From: Basidiobolus meristosporus CBS 931.73
Lineage: Eukaryota; Basidiobolomycota; Basidiobolomycetes; Basidiobolales; Basidiobolaceae
Length of the DNA stretch: 64,000 bases
Direction: 5' to 3'
NCBI GenBank assembly: GCA_002104905.1
Contig: MCFE01000440.1
Span: 1-64,000, forward strand
The notes under the pieces were generated by a model, which had not been told where the DNA came from, did not search any database, and was given only the letters and a program-made list of their open reading frames with translations. Both the position numbers and the translations under genes were made by a program. How positions within the stretch are numbered: position 1 is the stretch's first letter; every line of letters starts with the position of its first letter. Below, in pieces: positions 46,037 to 55,957 of the stretch.

Positions 46037-48926
46037 GCTTTGGCATTCAGTGTAACAAATGGGCTACAGCCAAAAAAGCCCCATGGACATTGTGCCCACT
46101 GAGGGTAATGATGCAGACCCCTCAGGCTCTCAGTCAGTTACGCAACTGGGAATATATGCAGAGCTGCAAGCTGACCATATTGCTGAGGTAGATGAGAATG
46201 TAGCAAAAGAAGTATCTTCAGTTGAAGGCCAGCAAGTGGCCATTGTAGCATCACCACCCCCTGTATTAACATGTATGTTGTCTGCTCATACCAAAGCATT
46301 AATGCCGCTGTGGTAGGGTAAACATACCTCCCACAGACAAGTTACTCATATAGTCATTATGATATACTTATCCATATTTCATCTTATCAGTATTATCCCA
46401 TTCTTCTTTTGCCCATATTATCAGTATTATCCCCATATGATGTTTACCCTGATTAGTTATTAGCATTAGTTATCCCAGATGTTATTCAGCTTTGTGATCA
46501 GTATGTATCTACATAAGGCAAGTACCCGCGTCAGCACCTGTGACACATGACCTAAGTCTGTGTTACCATCCCTATCATTTCAATACCATATATGGTATTT
46601 CTATGTTGCACAGGTTTCAGACTACTGATTCCTGATTGGTTGAATGTGCTGTGCCTTTTAGAACCTTCCAGGACATTCTTGGCATATTTTTAGCTCATAG
46701 TGATGTCATCAAGAATTCCATTGATACCTAGAATCTTCTAGAACCTTGTCATTAGTAATCACTTGGCAATCAGGAAAAGTATTTAAGGGAAAGCAATCCC
46801 TCATCAATAAATCATCCCTTCTATCAGTAACACTCCTACCTTATTGATTAGCAGTAGATCACTGCACCTGCCTTCAACAGTACATCTCAGACCTGCCATC
46901 AAGGAGCTTTTCAGGGTAGTGCACAAGACACACAGAGGCCTTTGGAGACACTTGGAGCACCTAGGAAGCTAGAGAAGCAGGAGCTTTTACCATAGTGACA
47001 TATTGACAAAGACACCAGAAGTTTAGACACAGAGGTTATTGCACCCATCAGACACCTCACACACCTTGAGTTGTGTAGCTTCTCCCAGGAGTACCTCTAC
47101 ACCACCACGCCGCAATTAGGTGCAGTGGCCAATAGGATATATGCATTGGCCTAGAGAAATCAAGAAATAGTCCAGAAACAGGATGAGAAGATAAAAGGTG
47201 CAGAGCAACCAACATTTCACGTAGGGAAAGCAGTATCTTTGCTCCAAAGAAGGAACTCATGTAGCTCAATGGCACAGCTAAGAATTGAGCTGTTTCCCAA
47301 TGTAACAGCAAAGAAGACCATACAGTCTTTGAAACACAACAATGGTGCCCAAATATAAAGCCCACAGGCAAGGGAGAGAATACAGTGTTTATGTCAAAGC
47401 CTAAAAATTACAAGATGTTGAAGATCCATGAGACCATTGTGTGCCATGATGAAGAATAGGCTAGTATTGAAGAAGCCATTAGAGGTCTATCATGTCAACA
47501 CCTGAAGGCTGGCACGAATGGCTAAAAGCCAGTAGCTTCCTAAAGAGCCTGTTACAAGCAGGGCTGAAAACTCCAAACAAGCATCAAAGAGATGTCAGGT
47601 AGCCGGAAGAGTGCTAATAAGGGAAAAGCAGGCAGACACAGATGCACCAGCACAGCATTTACCAAGGAAAAAGTGTAGTTCAGCTCAAGAAGCACTTAGT
47701 CACAGTGGCAGTGAAGGACCTGGCAGTTATAAAAACCAGCAATTACCTCAAGAACCCATCACAGCATGGTCAGAGAGCTTAAAACAAGCAGGAATGAAGT
47801 GTCAGGTTGCCTGCAGTGTGCCAGCAAGTGACAAGCAGGCCAAAACAAAAGCATTGGAGCAGTGTCTATCAAGGAGAAAACATAGTTTAACACAAGAAGC
47901 ACTTGGATAAAACAGCAGTGAAAGGCCCAGCAAAAATAAAGGAAAAGGTTAAGGAAAAAAGTGTACCCAAGCCAGAGAGAGGGAAGTGAGCAAAGCAGCA
48001 GTGATGGATCCTACAGTGATTATAACAAGCAGCTACCTTAGGAGCATGTCACAGCATGGGCTAAGAGCTTGACATAAGCTGAAAAGAAGCATCCAGTTGC
48101 CCACAGAGAGCCAGCAAGGGACAAGCTAGCCAAAACAGATGCATCAGAGCAGCATTTATCAAGAAGAAAATGTAGTTCAATACAAGAAGCACTTGGACAA
48201 AGGAGCAGTGAAAGACCTAGCAATGATAACCAAGAAGGTAAAGGGGAGACAGTCTACCCAAGCCAGCAACAGGGAAGCATGAAAAAAAAGCGGCAGTTCT
48301 TGCTAACCAATACTGTAAGCCTGGAACAGACTGGGTCCAATCATAGCCAAGAGAATTCACCAACAGGAAAACAGCTGTTTTCACAAGAGGTAGAAGTGTA
48401 GCCTTCTGAGCTACACTCTAGTGAGGTAGATGAGTTTACAGGGAAAAGCAATTTGCCTACCACATCCTCCATGTCCCCAATTGTTGACAGAGTGAAGATA
48501 TCACTGAAAGAAAAAGTAACAATATCAAGAACTCAAAAGAATATCACAATGCCTTCAGTGGAGTTTTGCAACATTAATAGGCACATCAAGAAGTGGCAGC
48601 ACATCCTCAAGAGCAGTGCTTGAGAAATTACACCTGAATATCGCAAAGATCTATTGCAATGACTGGTAGATGAGGTGCTAGACCTTGCAGTGCCATCTGA
48701 TGACCAGGACATATGGGAGCCAGTGAACAAACAGTGGTATAAACTCATAGAGTTCCTGCCCACGTCATGGAAACAGAGCATTGAAGCAGAAATGCATATT
48801 GAGTGGTGGATTTTAATGGTGTTGCTTGTTGAGTGTGGGGCTGGGCTTAATGTTTGTGTAGGGTATAGAGACTTGTATAGGTCAATTCAATTGGCAACAA
48901 AGGTACAACTGAGGTACAACTGAAGT
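45990..48926 (+). pseudogene. element X copy 4: repetitive coiled-coil protein gene
   Basis: The 5' part (46059-46308) encodes QKSPMDIVPTEGNDADPSGS... VAIVASPP. It is cut by an 800-bp LTR-B and resumes at 47114 with the QKQDEKIKG coiled-coil segment and RRNSCSSMAQLRIE. From about 47520 come three to four ~68-residue repeats (HLPRKKCSSAQEALSHSGSE, CLSRRKHSLTQEAL, HLSRRKCSSIQEALGQ). The end (48675-48923) has LDLAVPSDDQDIWEPVNKQW and ECGAGLNVCVGYRDLYRS. Stops and shifts are scattered. No known family recognised. The neighbouring minus-strand transposase remnant suggests it is a transposon accessory protein. Confidence 0.65.
46304..47113 (+). repeat. solo LTR-B with GCCGC target duplication
   Basis: 46309-47108 (800 bp) interrupts the element X gene and is flanked by GCCGC on both sides. 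It starts TGTGGTAGGGTAAACAT and ends CTACACCACCAC. It has a TATA-like 'gtatttaaggg' near 46770 and AATAAA near 46807. The same sequence, inverted, occurs at 51547-53083. No internal retrotransposon genes are present. Confidence 0.82.
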
Positions 48927-49335
48927 TTTAACAGAAATAAATCAGTTTAAATTCACAAAATGTAAGAAGCCATTGAGTAAGAGAGTAATGCGTGTGAAAA
49001 GAGGCATTACCCAATCAATGCACACAAACATAGGAGGTGATAGAGTGTCCAGGATCAGAGAGTGAGGAAACTGGCAGAGAACCAATCTAAAGCCACTTTT
49101 GTATTCTTGTGATGAGTTACAACTGAGGTACAACTGAAGTTTCAACGGAAATAAATCAGCTTAAATTCATGAAATGTAAGCAAAACTATTGAGTCAGAAA
49201 TTAATGAGTGTGAAAAAGAGGCATTACCCAATCAAGGCACACAAACATAGGAGGTGATAGAGTGTTCAGGATCAGAAAGTGAGGAAGCTGGTAGAGAACC
49301 AATCAAAAGCCACTTTTGTAATGTTGTGATGAAGC
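48911..49335 (+). repeat. two tandem ~214-bp units in the element X 3' region
   Basis: GAGGTACAACTGAAGTTT starts units at 48911 and 49125, each containing 'cattacccaatca' and 'cacttttgta'. A single unit is present after the X copy at 53650. Confidence 0.8.
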
Positions 49336-49410
49336 ATTTTGACTAAGTTTTTGTGAAATCTGGGGTGCAATTATTTTTGACAGTCTTTGCACAGTATCCT
49401 GGTGGGATCA

Positions 49411-50153
49411 TCACCTCTTAGTCATGGGACTTGCAATTTGTGGCAGGCTTTTGACAGGATTACTACAATAATTTCTCATAGGGAATGGGATCTTGACAGG
49501 CTCATAGAGGGTATTGTTGTTAGGGAAGATGAGCTCACAATCAATCAGTGAGCCTGCTTCTGCAGAGCTATCACTCCGCATGCCATATTCAGAATGCTGG
49601 GGTGAGCCTAAAGGTATCACAAACTCACCTGACTCAGTTTGCACATGGTGACAAGTCTGGCTAGGTGCCATTATAGAAGTATCAAGGGGCTGGCAGGATA
49701 TTGTCGCAACATTAGTGATTGGTGAATGGTCAAATATGACTTGTGTAGTAAAACACTGACCAGGATCCTTTTGATAATTTCAATCCTGTCTGTATGCTTC
49801 ATGACTAAGTGGCCTGCTATAATAGCCACATGGTCTTTTTTCTCTTCTCATATAGAGATGAATCAAAGTAGTCTTGTCCATGGGGCAAACAGTTTGACAC
49901 TCAACAATGTAACACATATATATCACTTTTTTGTCAATACTTATGTGAATTCAAGACAGTCTGGTATTTGAGATATTGCACCTACATGCATGTAAGATTC
50001 AATGACAATTTGCCACAGTGAGCATAATAAATAAAGCTGTGGCACCACATACACATGTATATGTAACACCATTTTCCCATTAGTTTTACTCACTTCCATA
50101 TATATGCAGCCAAATAATAAAGCAAAGTTGTCAGGTTCCCAACCAAACCCCAC
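49411..50153 (-). pseudogene. N-terminal part of the element-X-linked transposase-like gene, copy 2
   Basis: Minus-strand reading: MEVSKTNGKMVLHI (about 50100), CPMDKTTLIHLYMRREKR, PCGYYSRPLSHEAYRQD (about 49840), then GSPQHSEYGMRSDSS (about 49585). The same order occurs at 37650-38440. The second half is open for 86 codons (49671-49411). It is head-to-head with the element X protein gene beginning near 50150. Confidence 0.42.
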
Positions 50154-51546
50154 TGTTGACAGCAGCAGGAGAGCTGTTGGACAATACTTGCTTTGACATT
50201 CAGTGCAACAAGTGGGGCTACAACCAAAAAAGCCCTGTGGACAGTGTGCCCACTGAGGTAATACTGCAGACTCATCAGGCTCTCAGTCAAGTAGGTGGTT
50301 AGAAATCTCTGTGGAGCTGCAAGCTGACTATAAAGCTTAGGCAGATAAGAATATAGCAATAGTAATATCTTTAATTGAAGATCAGCAAGTTGCCATCATA
50401 ACATCACCACCACCTTTATTAGGAAGTATGTTGCCAGCTCATACCAAAGCATTAGTGAGGCAATTAGGTGCAGTGGCTGATAGGATAGATGCAATGGCCC
50501 AGAAAAATCAGGAAATAGATCAGAAACAGGATGAGTGGATGAAAGGTGTAGAGCAGTCAATACACCAGTAGAGAAAGTAATATCATTGCTACAAAGAAGG
50601 AACTCAAGTAGCTCAATGTCAGAGCTAAGAATTGCATCATTTCCCAATGTAACAGCAGAGGAACACCATACAGTTTCTGAAACACAACAATAGCACCAAA
50701 AGATAAAGCCCATAGAAAAGCCTATCACTGCATAGGAGGGAGAAAATGTAGTGCTTATACCAAAGCCTAAAATCAAAAGACATTGAAGATATGTTAAGCC
50801 ATTGAGTGCAATGAAGAGTGGACTAATATTCAAGAGGCTGTTAGAAGTCTAGCATGCTAACACCTTGAGGCTGGCATACTGCAGGACCATCAGTAACTCG
50901 AGGCCAAGCAGAAGGCACTTGACTTGCTCCAATAGCATTATCCTGAATTCAAAAAGCAAATGAATTTTGGCCCTGCTTTAGTATGCTAAGAAAGTATCTC
51001 GAGAATGGCTGAAACTATCAAAGGCAAAAGAATAAGGGTGCAATGGCTAAAAGACAGTGAATTCCACTTGAGCCCATTACAAGCAGGGCTGAAAGCTCCA
51101 AACAAGCATCAAAGAGACATCAGGTAGCTGGGAGAGCGCTAATAAGGGAAAAGTAGGCAGACACAGATGCACCTGCTCAATATTTACCAAGGAAATGAAT
51201 AATTCTACTGAACAAGCACTCAGTGGAAGTATCAGTGAACCACCTGGCAGTGATAAAAACAAGTAGCCACCTCAGGAGCCTATCACAGCATGGGCTGAGA
51301 GCTTGAAACAAGCACAAAAAAAGCATCAGGTTGCCTGCAGAGTGCAAGCAAAGGACAAGCAAGCCAAAACAGATGTATCAGAGCAGCATTTATCACAGAG
51401 AAAACATAGTTAAATACAAGAAGCACTCAAATACACTAGCAGTGGAAGACTGGGCTGTAACAAAGGAAAAGATAAAGGGAAAAAGTCTACCCAAGCCAGA
51501 GACAGGGAAGCATGAGAAAAAAGCTGCAGTTTGCACCAATTAACAC
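50150..51546 (+). pseudogene. element X copy 5: 5' and repeat part of the protein gene
   Basis: Reads LDNTCFDIQCNKWG, QKSPVDSVPTEG, AMAQKNQEIDQKQDEWMKG (coiled-coil candidate), SSSSMSELRI and then repeat units up to an LTR-B insertion at 51547. The gene resumes at 53084. It has more stops than copy 1. Confidence 0.6.
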
Positions 51547-53083
51547 TGTTGTAGTGGTGTAGAGGTACTCCTGAGAGAAGCTACAGAGCTCAAGGTGTTT
51601 AAGGGGTCTGATGGGTGCAATTACCTCTTGGTCCAAATTGCTGGTGTCTTAGTCAATATGTCACTATGGTAGAAGGTCTTGCTGTTCTAGCTTCCTGTGT
51701 GCTCCAAGTGTCTCCAAAGGCCTCTGTGTGTCTTTTGCACTACCCCAAAAAGCTCCTTGATGGCAGGTCTGAGGTGTAAATGTTGAAGGTAGGTGCAGTG
51801 ATCAACTGCTAATCAATAAGGGAAAAGTGTTACTGAAAGAGGAGATGATTTATTGATGAGGGATTGACTTCCCTTAAATACCTTCCCAGATTGCCAAGTG
51901 ATTGCTAATGACAAAGTTCTAGAAGATTTCAGGCATAAGTTGAATTTGTGATGACATCTCTATGAGCTAAAAATACACCAAGAAGGTCCTGGAAGGTTCT
52001 GAAAGGCACAGTACATCCAACCAATCAAGAACCAGAAGTCCAAAACCTGTGTAACATCAATAATATGGTATTGAAATGGTAGGAATGATCACAAAGACTT
52101 ATGTCATATCTCACTGGTACTGACATGGGTACCTACCTAATGTAAGTGTATATACTGATCACAAAGCTAAATAAGATCTGGGATAACTAATACTAGTAGT
52201 TATTAGACTTGTTCCGTTGCATAGTACCACATTGAGCCATGAGTGCCAAATGATGCCATAGTGTGCCAAGGAGGCCAAGTGAGCCTATACTTGGCCACAG
52301 AGTGTGAAACACAGCTCTGCATCTTCATGCAAAACAGCCCCTGTGTTTCACCCATTGAGCTGGAGAAAATCCATTTTCTGACCTTTTTTTTTAGATCAAT
52401 GTTGTGCAGGATGTGTAAGAGCACAAAAAGATTTAAGACATGCATTGGGTACTCAATACCCATGGCACTGTGAATCTAGCTCCTGTAGCTTGTATCATGT
52501 CACAAAAATGAATGGCACTATCTTGGTCCACTGGTACTATCTGGTACTATAAGTGCTTTATATAGGTTTTACTTTAGGGCTAATATTTAAATATAGTGCC
52601 AGATAGTACCAGTGGACCAAGATAGTGCCATTCATTTTTGCGACATGATACAAGCTACAGGAGCTAGATTCAGAGTGCCATGAGTATTGAGTATCAGATG
52701 CATGTCTTTAGTCCTTCTGTGCTCTCACACATCCTGAACAATGTTGATCCAAAAAAAAGGTCAAAAAATGGATTTTCTCCAGCTCAATGGGTGAAACACA
52801 GGGGCTGCTTTGCATGAAGATGCAGAGCTGTGTTTCACACTCTGTGGCCAAGTATAGGCTCACTTGGCCTCCTTGGCAAACTATGGCATCATTTGGCACT
52901 CATGGCTCAATGTGGCAATACACAACGGAACAAGTCTATTGAAGAATAACATCAAATGGAGATAATACTAAAAATATGGGCAAAGAAGAATGGGATAATA
53001 CTGCTAAGATGGAATATGGATAAGTACATGACAATAGCTATATGGATAAGCTTGTCAATGGGAGGTATGTTTACTCAACCACA
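51547..53083 (-). repeat. LTR-B copy 2, inverted, interrupted by a foldback element
   Basis: The reverse complement of the solo LTR-B at 46309, TGTTGTAGTGG...CTCAACCACA on the plus strand. Removing the 733-bp foldback element and its 3-bp duplication leaves 801 bp, versus 800 bp for the other copy. Flanks are AACAC and CCATA; a clean target duplication is not resolved. Confidence 0.8.
52205..52937. mobile_element. 733-bp foldback/MITE element, copy 2
   Basis: Same length and structure as the copy at 18663: AGACTTGTTCCGTTG...CAACGGAACAAGTCT with inverted arms almost to the centre. It is flanked by ATT (52202-52204, 52938-52940). Inserted in LTR-B. Confidence 0.92.
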
Positions 53084-54029
53084 CCATAAGCCCGGAAAAG
53101 ACTGAATTCCTTCATAGCCAAGAAGAATTACCAACATGAAAACAGCTGTTTTCACAAGAGCTGGAAGTGTAGCTAAATGAGCTACACTGCAGTGAAGTAG
53201 ATGAGTTTGCAGTGAAAGGCAATTTGTATACCACAGCCTCCACATCCTCTATTGCTAATAGAGTGGAGATCTCACTAACAGATAATGTAGCAACATCAAG
53301 AGCTTGAACGGTTATCACACTGCCTCAGTGGAACTTTAGAACATTAATAGGCACACTAAGAGGTGGCAGCAGTTTTTCAAGAGCAGTACTGAAGAACACT
53401 CAATTGAACATTACAAGAATTTCTTGCAAAGACTTGCAGAGGAGGTGCTAGACCTTGCAGTGACAGCCAAAGACCAGGACATATGGGAACCAGAGAATGA
53501 ACAGTGGCATAAACCCAAAGGGTTTTTACCAAAGCCATGGAAACAGATTGTTACAGCAGAAATACTCATAGAGTGGAGGATTTCAATGGAGTTGCTTGTT
53601 GAGTGTGGGGTGGGCATAATGTTAGTGTAGGGTATAGGGACTTGTATAGGTCAATCCAATTGGCAACAGAGGTACAACAGAGGTACAACTGAAGTTTTAA
53701 CAGATATAAATCAGTTTAAATTCACAAAATGTAAGAAGCCATTGAGTAAGAGAGTAATGCGTGTGAAAAGAGGCATTACCCAATCAATCCACACAAACAT
53801 AGGAGGTGATAGAGTGTCCAGGATCAGAGAGCAAGGAAACTGGCAGAGAACCAATCTAAAGCCACTTTTGTATTCTTGTGATGAAATATTTTAACTAGGT
53901 TCTTTGTCAAATCTGAAGTGCAATTATTTTTTGATGGCCTTTGTATGGTGCCCTAATGGAATCAATAGCTCTTGGTCACAGGAATTAGACTTTTGATGAC
54001 ATTTTGATGGGATTATCACAATAACTTCT
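53084..54029 (+). pseudogene. element X copy 5: C-terminal part and 3' region
   Basis: Continues the gene at 50150. 53424-53630 encodes LDLAVTAKDQDIWEPENEQW and EWRISMELLVECG. The 3' flank (53680-54020) matches that of copy 4. Confidence 0.6.
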
Positions 54030-54740
54030 CATAGGGGAAGTTGTAGGGCAATAGCAGGCACTGCAAAAAGTTGTGGCACTTCCTCAATAGCAGTGCTCAA
54101 GAAGCTGCACTGCAATACTGCAATGACTGATTGTAAAGACTGACAGATGAGGTGCTAAGCATTGCAGTGCCAGCTGAAGACCATGATATATGGTACCAGT
54201 GAGTAACCTACTGTATTAAGCTGCAGGGTTTCTGCCAAAGTTATTGCAAAAAGGTTTTGTGGCTGATTCATTTACTGAATGGTAGATTTGAGTGGAGTTC
54301 CTTGTTGAGTGTGAGGGTGGGTGTAATGTCAGTGATGTGTGTAGCAACCTGTTCAGGTCAGTACAATAGACAATTAAGTTGTAATCAAAGACTGAACAAA
54401 ATAAACCAGTTTGTGAGCATGAAATGTAAGAGCATTGGTATGGTCAGAAAGTATGGAGTGCAACAAAAAGGCAATAGCCAGTTAATGTACACAAGTTCAG
54501 GAGGTTATTGAGTGTTAAGAATTATATAGTGCGGATTGGCCAAGTAGCTATATGATGCTACTTATCTTATGTTGTCATGAAATATTTGATAAGTTATTTG
54601 TGAAGTCTAAGGTGATGTTTTCTTGAGGGTCCTTGCACAATGCTTTCATGACATTAATACCTCTTAGTCATAGGATACAAATTTTATGACAGCCTTTTGA
54701 CATGATCACTTCAATTATTTGCATAAGGCATAAGTGCTGT
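54030..54740 (+). pseudogene. element X copy 6: 3' end only
   Basis: Decayed repeat of the C-terminal coding region ('gatgaggtgctaagcattgcagtgcc', 'ttgagtgtgagggtgggtgtaatg') and of the 3' region, directly after copy 5, in the same orientation. Confidence 0.55.
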
Positions 54741-55069
54741 TACTTTGCTCACTACAAGGAACTTTGCTTTAATCACAATAGAGAATTAGGAGGCTGCCAT
54801 GAAGCCATTGCCTTTTATGGTTGGCTCATCTACCTCACTGGAGTTTAGTCCAACCACCTGAGAAATCTAGTGGAAACAGCTACATCTTTTGTAGTAATCT
54901 TGGCTACAATCAGCATCAGAATGCACTTGGTTGATGGGGTCAGTTATAGAAAACAGTCATATTGTCTAACACTTCTCTGCCTTGGGCTTGAGCACTCTTC
55001 CATTACTTTCCCTTTCCCTTTCCAGCTATCAGAATCCTCACTGCTTCACTGGCTCAGTGTGCTGCAATT
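54741..55069 (-). pseudogene. element X copy 7: short inverted fragment
   Basis: Plus-strand 'ggctcatctacctcactggagtttag' and the following bases match, in the same sense, the minus-strand copy 1 around 29180-29420. It is therefore an inverted fragment of the X protein gene, ending near 55060. Confidence 0.45.
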
Positions 55070-55596
55070 TAAGAAGTGATTTGGATACATGGAACTCATC
55101 AGGAAATAGTGATAATAGTTGAACTGTTGTTAATCCATGAAGAGGATCAGTATTTATACCTTTGCAGAAGTACTCAGCTGTAAAACTAAGTAAGGAGGAT
55201 TTCTTAGCTTTTGGGAGCATTTAGTAACAATTTCAGGGGTAGTACATAATGTTTGCTAAAAAGTGTTAATTTGATCTTGACTATAGGGGAATAATCATAG
55301 AATCATAGATCTGCAGAAACTGGCAATGTTGGGGCTGCAAATATATCCTACAGTGACAAAGACTAGTCTAGAATTGTTAAGTAGAATTTTAGCTGCTGAA
55401 TAATACTAAGTTGTACAATATTTCAATGCTCCCCATCAACTAAATAAGTTCTTGATCCTAATTCCTCTCTGAGACTCTTAATAGTGGTCTAGCTAGTGGT
55501 ATTGTCAATATATCTGCCACCATTTTATCAGTTGGGCAGTAAACTAACTCTACTAAGTTATTTTCAACAGCTTCCCTCACAAAGTGGAGTTGTATA
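55070..55596 (-). pseudogene. diverged copia (copia-D): 3' end of RNase H and probable LTR
   Basis: The reverse complement of 55430-55591 encodes LHFVREAVENNLVELVYCPT and DKMVADI, the RNase H C-terminus. A GATGGGGAG purine tract follows. The region down to about 55070 contains 'ggtataaatactg' and is probably the LTR. The remainder of this copy continues at 60287, on the other side of copia copy 1. Confidence 0.65.
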
Positions 55597-55945
55597 TGTT
55601 GTAAAAATTCGTAATTCCACCTAAATATTCACCTAACTTAGTCACTTAGATCATTTCCCTCAAATTCTAGAGAATACTGACCAAATTCCTTGTCGGGATT
55701 TACTTAGAATATTTTCACCAAAATACCAGGTACCCAGAACATGAAAATTCTCAAAGTTGTCCAAACAGCCCCAAACTTTGCACACATGTTCTTGGGACCT
55801 TCCTTAACCTATTCTACGTGTTTGTTATGCCAAGACCATGTAAAAGTATAAATACTACTTTTACATTCAATAAATCATTAAGTGAAAACCACATAATCTA
55901 CTTGTTCTCCCAATCACTTCCAATATCTCCAAGACTCTTACAACA
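55597..55945 (+). repeat. copia copy 1, 5' LTR
   Basis: 349 bp, TGTTGTAAAAATTCG...CTCTTACAACA. 'gtataaatactac' near 55847 is the likely TATA element and AATAAA near 55869 the likely polyadenylation signal. Confidence 0.96.
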
Positions 55946-55957
55946 GGTTATGAGCCC
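55946..55957 (+). other. primer-binding site (initiator tRNA half-molecule type)
   Basis: GGTTATGAGCCC directly after the LTR is the exact complement of GGGCUCAUAACC, the anticodon arm of fungal initiator tRNA-Met. Drosophila copia and yeast Ty5 use such an internal site, primed by a tRNA cut in the anticodon loop. The ATG of gag lies inside this site. Confidence 0.8.

Noticed and set aside
55818-55949. N-terminal extension of the copia polyprotein into the LTR
   Set aside because: The ATG at 55818 lies upstream of the TATA-like element in the LTR, so LTR-initiated mRNA would not contain it.
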